Assembly (NCBI GenBank): GCA_905210085.1
Contig: CAJLVJ010000032.1
Location: forward strand, 1 to 23,391
Reading direction: 5' to 3'
Length of the DNA stretch: 23,391 nucleotides
Source: an uncultured Collinsella sp.
GTDB lineage: Bacteria > Actinomycetota > Coriobacteriia > Coriobacteriales > Coriobacteriaceae
Part shown: piece after piece, positions 7,921 to 15,254 of the stretch
Layout: each line of letters starts with the position of its first letter
How positions within the stretch are numbered: position 1 is the first letter of the stretch
Program-made: the position numbers and the translations under genes
The notes under the pieces: generated by a model
What the model was told of the DNA's origin: nothing
Seen by the model: the letters and a program-made list of their open reading frames with translations, nothing else
Database searches by the model: none

Positions 7921-7940
7921 GTGCGCACCCTCCTTTACAA

Positions 7941-7988
7941 GTTGAGGTCAACTATATCAACGGTCGTCGACCATGCGAACACCGTTGA
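7941..7988 (-). promoter_or_regulatory. Promoter with operator-like palindromes for the reductase/ABC operon
   Basis: On the minus strand, a -35-like TTCGCA (7979-7974) and a -10-like TATAGT (7956-7951) are 17 bases apart. Around them are a 12-base palindrome GTTGAggTCAAC (7941-7952), inverted arms TCAACGGT (7957-7964) and ACCGTTGA (7981-7988), and GGTCGtCGACC (7962-7972) in the spacer. The half-site TCAAC/GTTGA thus occurs four times within 48 bases, as expected for a repressor or activator site. The stretch farther upstream (about 8019-8045) is very AT-rich. The regulator is not in the window. Confidence 0.5.
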
Positions 7989-8074
7989 CATTCGTACGAC
8001 AGCGTCGTGTGCCGTCGTTTAATAAATTATTATCTGTTTTGATAAGAGTTTGTCGTCCATCATTCGGCGAACGG

Positions 8075-8110
8075 CAAGACAAAGCCGCCGAGGCCTATAT
8101 CCCCGACGGC
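8075..8110 (-). terminator. Intrinsic terminator after modC
   Basis: On the minus strand, GCCGTCGGGG and CCTCGGCGGC (8084-8110) form a 10-base-pair stem with G-U pairs and a 7-base loop, followed by TTTGTCTTG. It lies 11 bases beyond the modC stop. Confidence 0.6.
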
Positions 8111-8121
8111 ATTACCCGGCG

Positions 8122-9192
8122 CTATCGACAAACCAAATGGATCTTACTCGCATCGAAGTGCATGCGTAGCGTCTCGCCTGCTTGCGGCAACTCGTCGACA
8201 GGCACGCCCACCTTGTTGACCTTCCACTGCAGACGCGTGGGCGCATCGACGCGCGGCACGTCCAGCAGCACCAGCCGCTCAAAGCGCGAATCGCTCACAC
8301 GGGCCACGTGCAAATCGTAGCTGTTGCGGCCCCGCTCCGCGCGATTGTCAACATGGAAATAGCTTGCGCGAACGCCCAGGTACGCCACATTATCGGGAAC
8401 CGCGCGACCCACGTTAAAGGTCATGCCCCAGTCGAGGGCCTCAACTTCTTCGTCGCCGATCTTGCGCGCCCGGCTTGTGTTCTTGCAGCCCGTCAGACGC
8501 AGCGCCGCCAGCGTCTGCGGACGGCGGACCACGTCCTCGACGGAGCCGATCTCCTCCACATGCCCGTCGTGCATCACGCAGATGCGCTGGCACAGGCGGC
8601 ACGCTTCGTCGATGTCGTGGCTCACGTAGAGCACGGTGCGGTTGCATACATCGAACAGGTCTAGCATGTTCTGTTCGAGGGCGCTCTTAAGATAGGAATC
8701 GAGTGCGCTCATGGGCTCGTCGAACATAAAGATGCCCGGATGCGCCGCCACCATGCGGGCAAGCGCCACGCGTTGCTGCTGACCGCCCGAGAGTCGCGCG
8801 GGATAGCGGTCGGCGAAATCGGCTAGACCGAAAATGCTCAGATAGCGCTCGGCGAGCTTTTTGCGCGCGGCAGCGTCGCCCGCATCCTTTACACCGGCGC
8901 ATACGTTATCGGCCACCGTCATGTTGGGGAAAAGCTGATAGTTTTGGAACAGCAGGGCGCATTTTCGCTCCTGGGGCGACAGGTTGATGCCCGCCGCCGA
9001 GTCAAAAAAGGTCACGCCGTTGACGACGATCTTGCCCTCGTCGGGCGTCTCAACACCGGCAATGCAGCGCAGCGTGCAGCTCTTGCCGCAACCCGAGGCG
9101 CCGAGCAGCGCCACACGCTCCTCGCCGGCCTCGAGTTGGATGTCGAGGGTGAACCCCGAATAGCGCTTTTTGATATCCAAAACGAGCGACAT
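8122..9192 (-). CDS. modC: Molybdate/tungstate ABC transporter ATP-binding protein
   Basis: Cytoplasmic ATPase of 356 residues. Visible motifs are Walker A GASGCGKS near residue 31, Q-loop LLFQNYQLFPNMTV, signature LSGGQQQRVALARM, Walker B IFMFDEPMSALD and switch VSHD. The C-terminal 110 or so residues look like the regulatory/TOBE part that binds oxyanion in ModC proteins (VAYLGVRASYFHV). It starts 3 bases after the modB stop, with GGGAGG upstream inside the end of modB. Neighbouring modA, modB, mogA and moeA make molybdate or tungstate the likely cargo rather than sulfate. It is the last gene of its operon. Confidence 0.9.
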   Translation of the reverse strand: MSLVLDIKKRYSGFTLDIQLEAGEERVALLGASGCGKSCTLRCIAGVETPDEGKIVVNGVTFFDSAAGINLSPQERKCALLFQNYQLFPNMTVADNVCAGVKDAGDAAARKKLAERYLSIFGLADFADRYPARLSGGQQQRVALARMVAAHPGIFMFDEPMSALDSYLKSALEQNMLDLFDVCNRTVLYVSHDIDEACRLCQRICVMHDGHVEEIGSVEDVVRRPQTLAALRLTGCKNTSRARKIGDEEVEALDWGMTFNVGRAVPDNVAYLGVRASYFHVDNRAERGRNSYDLHVARVSDSRFERLVLLDVPRVDAPTRLQWKVNKVGVPVDELPQAGETLRMHFDASKIHLVCR

Positions 9193-9195
9193 AGC

Positions 9196-10638
9196 TTATC
9201 GACCTCCCTGCGGTGCCGCGTCATCGCGCATGAGCTCGGCCAGCGCCTCGCGATCGATACGCAGCGCATCGCCACCGACTGGGTCGAGCGAATCGGTCTG
9301 GCCGCCCAGCTGCTTGGCCTGCTTGCGCTCCGCGCGGGAGAGACCGCGCTCGCGATACTTTTGCGAATGCGCGGTGTACATGTTGATGAACAGGATGACT
9401 AGGAAACTAAACACGATCACGACGACGACCCAAAAGAGGGCCACCGACGTGTTGCCGCCCATCCACTCAAAGTAAATCGCAATCGGAATGGTCTGCGTAA
9501 TACCGGCGTAGTTGCCCGCAAAAAACAGGGTGCAGCCAAACTCGCCCATGGCGCGGGCAAAGGCGAGCACCGTGCCGGCGGCAATCGAGGGCCAGCCAAG
9601 CGGCATCATAAGCTTGGTGAAGATGCGACGCTCGGACCAGCCCAGGGTTCGCGCCGCATCGAGCATCTGCGTGTCAAGGCTCTCAAAGGCACCGAGCGCC
9701 GTGCGGTAGACCAGCGGAAACGACACAACGACGGCCGAAATGACTGCCGCGGGCCACGTAAAGACGATCGAGATGCCGTGCGCGATCAGCCTCCGTCCGA
9801 CCCCGGTCGAACGGCCAAACAGCATAAGCAGCAAAAAGCCGCACACCGTAGGCGGCAGCACCATAGGAATCGTAAAGACCGAATCGAGCAGGCCCTTGAT
9901 GCGACTCGAGGTACCCATGGTCTTCCACGCGGCGAACAGGCCCAGCGCAAACGCGATCACCAGGGCAAGACCGCTCGTTTTAATGGACACCCAAAACGGG
10001 CGATAGTCGATGTCGCCCAAAAAGGAAGCCAGAGAGGTCAAGGGCCCCTGCTCATCCCGCAACACGACAGACGATGCTTCTACCATGTGAGCGCTATCAA
10101 GCCAACGCGCGCCGCCCTTGGCATCACCCGAGGCTGATGCAATCACCACATAGCGGTCCCCATCCGCACCGCGCTCGTCAAAGCCATAGGTATACCCGCC
10201 GGTATCAAACGTTGTTCCCGGCGTGACATACCAAGGAAGATCCACGTCCCCTAGCTGCGCACCTCCCATGCAGTTTGTGCTGTCGAGCTCACAGACGAGG
10301 GCCTTGAGACCCGATACGAACTCGTTGTCCTGCGGATCCAATCCATACTTCTCGACCGCCTTGGGCGATATCCACACCACAACGCGATCGGCAGCAGGCG
10401 CCACTACAAGGTCCACGTCCTCGTCAACGGGAAACCGGTAGCCCTCAGGCTGGCCCTCCATGGCACGAGCAGTCCCCTTGGCCAGCCGCTCAAAACCCTC
10501 GATCCCATAGGAAAGCCCATGAGCGGTCGCAGCAACCTGGGCCCCGTCCTCAGCGTCCCCAGCAAACGCGAATCCCGGCACCCAGCAAAGCACGAAGGTC
10601 AAAGCACAGGCGACAAGCATGCGGAATCTATTAAGCAC
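9196..10638 (-). CDS. modB: Molybdate ABC transporter permease with a large extra N-terminal extracytoplasmic domain
   Basis: The C-terminal half is a standard ModB permease: membrane spans from about residue 215, EAA loop LDAARTLGWSERRIFTKLMMP, then FARAMGEFGCTLFFAGNYAG. Usual ModB is about 220-260 residues; this one is about 480. The first 26 residues form a signal-like segment (MLVACALTFVLCWVPGFAFA), followed by about 180 residues with no membrane span, which must lie outside the cell. Two cysteines there (CELDSTNC) could form a disulfide. The C-terminal 60 residues are a charged cytoplasmic tail. The GTG at 10638 was chosen because GGAG lies 6 bases before it; an in-frame ATG at 10620 and a more distal codon at 10707 are alternatives. 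The role of the extra domain is unknown; sensing or docking of ModA are guesses. Confidence 0.85.
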   Translation of the reverse strand: MLNRFRMLVACALTFVLCWVPGFAFAGDAEDGAQVAATAHGLSYGIEGFERLAKGTARAMEGQPEGYRFPVDEDVDLVVAPAADRVVVWISPKAVEKYGLDPQDNEFVSGLKALVCELDSTNCMGGAQLGDVDLPWYVTPGTTFDTGGYTYGFDERGADGDRYVVIASASGDAKGGARWLDSAHMVEASSVVLRDEQGPLTSLASFLGDIDYRPFWVSIKTSGLALVIAFALGLFAAWKTMGTSSRIKGLLDSVFTIPMVLPPTVCGFLLLMLFGRSTGVGRRLIAHGISIVFTWPAAVISAVVVSFPLVYRTALGAFESLDTQMLDAARTLGWSERRIFTKLMMPLGWPSIAAGTVLAFARAMGEFGCTLFFAGNYAGITQTIPIAIYFEWMGGNTSVALFWVVVVIVFSFLVILFINMYTAHSQKYRERGLSRAERKQAKQLGGQTDSLDPVGGDALRIDREALAELMRDDAAPQGGR

Positions 10639-10706
10639 GAAAAGCTCCAAGCGAATACAAGGACGGAGTGAAACACAAGGCGATGGAATTATCGCGCCAA
10701 GCCGCA

Positions 10707-11579
10707 CTACGCGGAAAGCTCAAAGCCGTACTTGGCCCAAATCTTCTGAGCCTTCTTGTTGGTCAGGCAGAAGTCGATGAACGCCTTGGCCTCGTCGGCG
10801 TGCTCGGAGCTCTCGGCAACGGCACCCGGATACACGATGGGCTTGTGCGAATCCTCGGGGCATACGAAGGCCTCCTCGATGCCGTCGTAGCGGAAGATAT
10901 CGGAGCTGTAGACAAAACCGGCCACGCAGTCGCCCGTGGACACATAGGCGGCGGCGGTACCAACTTTGTCGGCCAGGGCCACCTTGTCGGCAATCTCGGG
11001 CGCATACTCGCCGTCATCGCCCTCGGTGCCGGTATAAAGGCCCACGGAAGCCAGCGCCTGGTTGGCGTACTTGCCGGCGGGGACGGTCTTGGCGTCGCCA
11101 ATGGCGATCTTGCCGTCCAGATTCGCGACGTCGGCGATGGCCTCGATCTTGGTGTCGGAGTCCTCAGCGCGAATAATCACGAGGTCGTTGACGAACATGT
11201 CCTCACGCGTATCAGCGTCGACGAGCTCGGCGGTCTCAGCGTCATCCATGGTGCCCTTGGAAGCGGTGATGAGCACGTCGACGGCGGCACCGGCGCGCAT
11301 CTGCTCGACAAGGTCGCCGGACGCTTTGAACTGCGTGTCGGCGAAGGTGGTGCCGGTCTGGTCGGTGTAGAGCTCCTGGACCTCGGGAAGGGCCTTCTCG
11401 AGGGAGTTAGCAGCAAAGACCTGCAGCTCGACAGCTTTCTTGGAAGATGCCTTAGCAGAACCGGCATCGGATCCGGCCGGCTCGGACGTCTTGCTGCCCG
11501 AGCAGCCGGCAAGACCAAGGCCGGCAGCGGCGACAGCAGAAAGCGAGACGAATCCGCGGCGAGAAACCATATCGAACAT
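10707..11579 (-). CDS. modA: Molybdate-binding lipoprotein of ABC transporter
   Basis: Substrate-binding protein of 290 residues that captures molybdate or tungstate outside the membrane. The N-terminus shows twin-arginine SRRGFV (6-11) and lipobox LAGC (Cys26), as in the OppA-like protein of this window. The mature part follows the ModA fold: VQEL..FAANSLEKALPEV near the start, FKASGDLVEQMRAGAAVDVLITAS, and the C-terminal FIDFCLTNKKAQKIWAKYGFE. ATG 11579 was picked because AAAGGG stands 6 bases upstream; an in-frame TTG two codons earlier is less likely. First gene of modABC, 68 bases ahead of modB, with its own promoter. Confidence 0.92.
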   Translation of the reverse strand: MFDMVSRRGFVSLSAVAAAGLGLAGCSGSKTSEPAGSDAGSAKASSKKAVELQVFAANSLEKALPEVQELYTDQTGTTFADTQFKASGDLVEQMRAGAAVDVLITASKGTMDDAETAELVDADTREDMFVNDLVIIRAEDSDTKIEAIADVANLDGKIAIGDAKTVPAGKYANQALASVGLYTGTEGDDGEYAPEIADKVALADKVGTAAAYVSTGDCVAGFVYSSDIFRYDGIEEAFVCPEDSHKPIVYPGAVAESSEHADEAKAFIDFCLTNKKAQKIWAKYGFELSA

Positions 11580-11639
11580 ATTCAACCCTTTCGGACCTTG
11601 TGCCCGGGTACCCCACCGCGGGCTTTAATCTGCAACCAG

Positions 11640-11683
11640 ATTATACTTCTGCGCGAATAATGATAGTGAGAAATTATTCTCGC
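11640..11683 (-). promoter_or_regulatory. modA promoter with operator-like inverted repeats
   Basis: On the minus strand a perfect -10 TATAAT (11645-11640) lies 61 bases before ATG 11579. Upstream, over the expected -35 position, are GCGAATAAT (11653-11661) and ATTATTCTCGC (11673-11683), a near-perfect inverted repeat, and inside it the palindrome GAGAAattaTTCTC (11668-11681). The arrangement fits repressor control of molybdate uptake. It does not match the E. coli ModE site closely. Confidence 0.5.
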
Positions 11684-11730
11684 CAGAGAATATAGTTTCG
11701 AGTTAGCGTGCGCCTCGGCGTCGCTTCGGC

Positions 11731-11769
11731 GGAAAACAAAGGCGGAGCGGCCCGTAAGGTCGCTCCGCC
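11731..11769 (-). terminator. Intrinsic terminator after mogA
   Basis: GGCGGAGCG (11741-11749) pairs perfectly with CGCTCCGCC (11761-11769) around an 11-base loop. On the minus strand TTTGTTTTCC follows. It separates moeA-mogA from modABC. Confidence 0.85.
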
Positions 11770-11782
11770 GCAGGTAGTGCGC

Positions 11783-12262
11783 TTATTTGGCGTGTCCGCC
11801 GCCCGCCGTCATCTGGGCCGCATGTTCCAGCTGGTCCGCTATGGCCTCCCAGCTTTCGCGGGCGGCCTTCGTGGAACCGGGAAAGTTTACGACAAGTGTA
11901 TGACCTCGTTGCATGCAAATAGCGCGCGAGAGCATGGCGCGGCGTGTCTTGGTCATCGAGTACGCACGGATTGCCTCTGCAATACCCGGCACATCGCGGT
12001 CGCAGACGGCACGCGTCGCCTCGGGCGTCACATCGCGCATCGAAAGCCCCGTACCGCCGCAGGTGAGCACGACGTTGGCGTGGCACCCATCGGCGGCTTC
12101 CACAACGGCATCACCAATCTCGCTGACGTCGTCGCGCACGACCACATGTGAGGCGACCGTCCAGCCCTGTGCCTCGATAAGTTCCTCGAGTGCAGCACCC
12201 GCCTCGTCCTGGGCTAGATCGCGCGTATCCGAGCACGTCACGATCGATATCTTCAGCTCCAT
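11783..12262 (-). CDS. mogA: Molybdopterin adenylyltransferase family protein (MogA/MoaB-like)
   Basis: Protein of 159 residues in the MoCF_biosynth family, which adenylylates molybdopterin with ATP before metal insertion. Seen are the opening KISIVTCSDTR, the nucleotide/MPT motif TCGGTGLSMRDVTPEAT (68-83) and VVNFPGSTKAARESW (124-138). Its size fits MogA/MoaB (about 160-190). ATG 12262 has a strong SD (GGAGG) about 7 bases upstream, and the start falls 10 bases after the moeA stop, so the two are one operon. MogA and MoaB types are hard to tell apart by eye; the adjacent moeA supports a cofactor assembly role either way. Confidence 0.9.
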   Translation of the reverse strand: MELKISIVTCSDTRDLAQDEAGAALEELIEAQGWTVASHVVVRDDVSEIGDAVVEAADGCHANVVLTCGGTGLSMRDVTPEATRAVCDRDVPGIAEAIRAYSMTKTRRAMLSRAICMQRGHTLVVNFPGSTKAARESWEAIADQLEHAAQMTAGGGHAK

Positions 12263-12272
12263 AGCATTCCTC

Positions 12273-13535
12273 CTACAACACGGCGCCCTCGGGCAGGTCG
12301 ACGCGAACAACGTCCACGACATCTCCCGCCTTGAGCTCGCACGGTCCTTCGTCAATACGCAGCAGGCAGTTGGCCCGCTGCATCGTGCCGAGCAGCGCCG
12401 AATTCTGCGTCTTGGCCTCGGTCACCAACAGCTCACCGGTCTCGGGGTCGCGCAAAACCGTGGCGCGATCGAAGAAGCGGCGGTCCTGGCGCTTTTTCAC
12501 ACCGTGGGTAAGAGCCGCTCGCTGTACGGGACGCGCCCCCTCGGCAAAACCACGCATCTTGCGGATCGCCGGACGGGCAAGCATCTCAAAGCCCACATAC
12601 GCCGCGGCCGGATTGCCTGAAAGCCCCAGGTAGGGCTTACCCCCGAGCAAGCCAAACGTGATGGCCTTGCCCGGACGCATCGAGATGCGGTCAAACAGCA
12701 CCTCGCCCTCGCGCCGGACGAGCGCCGTCACATAGTCGTAATCGCCCGCCGAGGCGCCACCGCTCGTAATGACAAAATCGCACTCTCGCGTGGCGCGATG
12801 TACCAGCTCGGCAATCGCCTGCTCATCATCGGGCGCGATGCCGTAGAACACGGGCTCGGCGCCGGCATCGAGTGCCTCGGCCATCAGCGCCGAGGAGTTG
12901 GAATCGCGAATCTGACCACGCGCCGGTACCTTACTCGGTGCGACCAGCTCCGTGCCCAGCGAGATGATGCCCACACGCGGGGCAGCGTGCACCTTCACGC
13001 TCGCGTATCCGGCGCTTGCCAGCAGACCCGCGCCCGCCGGAGCCACGACCTCGCCGGCGTGCATCACAACATCGCCGGCATGGGCCTCCTCGGCAGCAGA
13101 GCGAACGTTCTCCCCTACCTTGGCCGGCGCCGAAAAGCGAACGTGCGAGCTCTCGTTGCCGTCACCGTCGAGCACATCGACGATCTCGTACTTCACCACG
13201 GCATCGGCACCTTCGGGTACTGGCGCGCCTGTCATAATGCGGACCGTCTCGCCCGCGCCGACCACGCCCTCAAAGACATGGCCCGCTGCCTCATGTCCTA
13301 CGACGGAGAGCGTCACCGGAGTGTCACCGGTGGCCGCAGCAAGATCGGCTGCGCGCACGGCATACCCGTCCATGGCGCTGTTGGCAAACGGTGAAATGTC
13401 GATATCGGCCACCGCGTCCTCGGCCAAGGGAAGACCGGCAGCCTGCCACACGGGAATCTCGACGAGATCGGTCGGAGCAACGTACGACAGGACAATCGAC
13501 TGCGCGTCCTCCAGCGGAATGAGTTTCTCTGCCAT
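12273..13535 (-). CDS. moeA: Molybdopterin molybdenumtransferase
   Basis: Protein of 420 residues that inserts molybdate into adenylylated molybdopterin. Seen are FANSAMDGYAVRA near residue 51, the MoCF core with IISLGTELV, the motif TSGGASAGDYDYV, and KPYLGLSGNPAAAYVGFE (usual GLPGNP has Ser for Pro here), followed by the C-terminal beta domain ending VVRVDLPEGAVL. ATG 13535 was chosen because AGAGG lies 5 bases before it; an in-frame GTG two codons upstream is possible. It is the first gene of moeA-mogA and is divergent from the CLC gene across about 210 bases, with a TATACT-like -10 near 13592. Confidence 0.93.
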   Translation of the reverse strand: MAEKLIPLEDAQSIVLSYVAPTDLVEIPVWQAAGLPLAEDAVADIDISPFANSAMDGYAVRAADLAAATGDTPVTLSVVGHEAAGHVFEGVVGAGETVRIMTGAPVPEGADAVVKYEIVDVLDGDGNESSHVRFSAPAKVGENVRSAAEEAHAGDVVMHAGEVVAPAGAGLLASAGYASVKVHAAPRVGIISLGTELVAPSKVPARGQIRDSNSSALMAEALDAGAEPVFYGIAPDDEQAIAELVHRATRECDFVITSGGASAGDYDYVTALVRREGEVLFDRISMRPGKAITFGLLGGKPYLGLSGNPAAAYVGFEMLARPAIRKMRGFAEGARPVQRAALTHGVKKRQDRRFFDRATVLRDPETGELLVTEAKTQNSALLGTMQRANCLLRIDEGPCELKAGDVVDVVRVDLPEGAVL

Positions 13536-13710
13536 ATGCACCTCTTAATGCCACGGCGCACAACAGGGGCGCCGATTCTTTATGCTTGCCTCAGTATAAT
13601 CCCCCGACGCACAACCGCGACTCGGCCTGAACCCGCAAATACACCTGTCGGTTGCAGGCCGCGAAACAGAATGGAAACCAACCCACCGGCTCGTCGCGTT
13701 TACCGCGTTT

Positions 13711-13716
13711 TATAAT
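13711..13716 (+). promoter_or_regulatory. -10 element for the CLC gene
   Basis: A perfect TATAAT stands 30 bases before ATG 13746. The -35 region is poor. The implied leader is only about 23 bases, so there is no room for a riboswitch. Confidence 0.4.
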
Positions 13717-13745
13717 GCTTGCGTTGCAACCTAAAAGAGGAACGT

Positions 13746-15167
13746 ATGGCTCATAACGACAAACCCGAAAGCGCAAACGAAGCGCAGGATCATTCCCAGT
13801 CGCTCGACGACGGCGGCTTTTTCTCCCTGAACGACGTTATCATGGCCGGCAGGCAACAGCTCACCCGCTCCGAGCATCTCTTGGCTGCCGACACGCGCCG
13901 CAACGTCCGCAACCTACTCGCGAGCGCCAAGTTGCTCGTACTCGTCGTCATCGTCTCGCTCGCCATGGGCGTTGCCGCTTGGGCGTTTTTGGCCTCGCTG
14001 AATATCGCGACCGATTATCGCGAGCACCACGCATGGATTTACGCGCTGCTTCCCGTTGTGGGCATGGCCACCGCGTGGGTCTACAAGAACCACGGCCTTG
14101 CCGCCAAACGAGGTAACAACCTGGTCATCGACTCCGCTCTGGGCACACGCCTCATCCATATGCGCATGGCCGTCCTCACCTTCGTCTGCTCCACGCTCAC
14201 GCACCTAACGGGCGGATCGGCCGGTCGCGAGGGAGCCGCGGTTCAGATTGGCGGCACCATCGCCAGCAACATCTCGAGCCTCGCCCACCTCAAAAAGCAT
14301 GATCACCACGACCTCATGCTCGCCGGCATCTCGTCAGCCTTTGGCGCCGTATTCGGCTCGCCCCTTGCCGGAGCTTTCTTTGGCATGGAGATGTGCTTTA
14401 TCGGCAAGATCGACTACACCGCGGGCATCTACTGCCTGGTCGCCTCGTTTACCGGCTACTTCACATCACTCGCCCTGGGTACCGAGTACGAAGCGAATGT
14501 CATCGCCAGCGTTCCCAACATGACACCACGGACGGTTGTCATCGTTGTTATCAGCGCCATTATCTTCGGTTTGACGGCACGCCTCTTTGCCTGGTCGGTT
14601 CGAACCGTCAAGAGCCTGTACGGTCGCTTTATCACCAACTACCTTGCTCGCGCACTCGTGGGCGCGCTCGTGGTGCTCGCGGCCTACGCGGTGCTCGACG
14701 CCTGGAAGTATGCCGGCCTTGCCACCTGGCTCTCGGGCGCCGGGTTCGCCGGTAACACGACCCTTGCCGACGCAGCCATCAAGCTCGTGGTGACGGCGCT
14801 CACCCTGGGTGCCGGCTTCCAAGGCGGCGAGGTCACGCCCCTGTTTGGCATCGGTGCGGCGCTCGGCGGCTGGATCGGTTGCCTCGTCGGAATCGACCCC
14901 AGCTTTCTGGCGGCGCTGGGCATGCTCGGCGTGTTCTGCGCCGGTCTCAACGTGCCCATCACCACCTGCATGATGGCCATCGACCTGTTCCACGGCACGG
15001 CAGCCGGGTTCTTTGTCATCGTGGCCTTTATCAGCTATCTCGTCGGCGGGCACCGCGGCGTGTACCCCGCTCAGCGCATCATCTCACCCAAGCGCCGTTC
15101 GCTTATTGTGGATGAGGGCGGTACGGTAGCGGATGCTATCGAGCGCCACAACGACCTGATAGAGTAG
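13746..15167 (+). CDS. CLC-family anion transporter, probably of the fluoride/proton antiporter (CLC-F) branch
   Basis: Membrane protein of 473 residues with about ten spans after a 55-residue cytoplasmic N-terminus. The three CLC filter motifs are visible in altered form: GNNLV (123-127) replaces GSGIP, GREGA (160-164) keeps the gating glutamate, and GGEVTPLF (360-367) matches the GxxGGxxxP region. Loss of the central serine motif with GNN(L/I) in its place, together with GREG and GGEVTPLF, is what is known of bacterial CLC-F fluoride exporters. The functional call is therefore inference from motifs, and a general chloride transporter is the alternative. The start has AGAGGA 4 bases upstream. 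No crcB/fluoride riboswitch was seen. The lipid-kinase gene follows 87 bases later on the same strand. Confidence 0.88.
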   Translation: MAHNDKPESANEAQDHSQSLDDGGFFSLNDVIMAGRQQLTRSEHLLAADTRRNVRNLLASAKLLVLVVIVSLAMGVAAWAFLASLNIATDYREHHAWIYALLPVVGMATAWVYKNHGLAAKRGNNLVIDSALGTRLIHMRMAVLTFVCSTLTHLTGGSAGREGAAVQIGGTIASNISSLAHLKKHDHHDLMLAGISSAFGAVFGSPLAGAFFGMEMCFIGKIDYTAGIYCLVASFTGYFTSLALGTEYEANVIASVPNMTPRTVVIVVISAIIFGLTARLFAWSVRTVKSLYGRFITNYLARALVGALVVLAAYAVLDAWKYAGLATWLSGAGFAGNTTLADAAIKLVVTALTLGAGFQGGEVTPLFGIGAALGGWIGCLVGIDPSFLAALGMLGVFCAGLNVPITTCMMAIDLFHGTAAGFFVIVAFISYLVGGHRGVYPAQRIISPKRRSLIVDEGGTVADAIERHNDLIE

Positions 15168-15254
15168 ACGTTAGCATTCGCCGTGCAGCCACAATCAGGG
15201 GCAATTCGACCTGAGCGCGACCGCACCGTCACGTCATACGCCGGGAGTCGCCCC

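Noticed and set aside
7685..7951. 88-codon minus-strand frame overlapping the reductase start
   Set aside because: It begins at a TTG with no SD ahead of it (the strong SD lies inside it and serves another frame), and it has no recognisable domain.
13536..13745. Fluoride riboswitch upstream of the CLC gene
   Set aside because: The conserved GGNGATGG and GGCTGATG segments are absent, and the -10 element leaves only about 23 bases of leader.
14466..15053. 195-codon minus-strand frame opposite the CLC gene
   Set aside because: Charged, repeat-poor shadow of the membrane-protein gene, without an SD or family resemblance.
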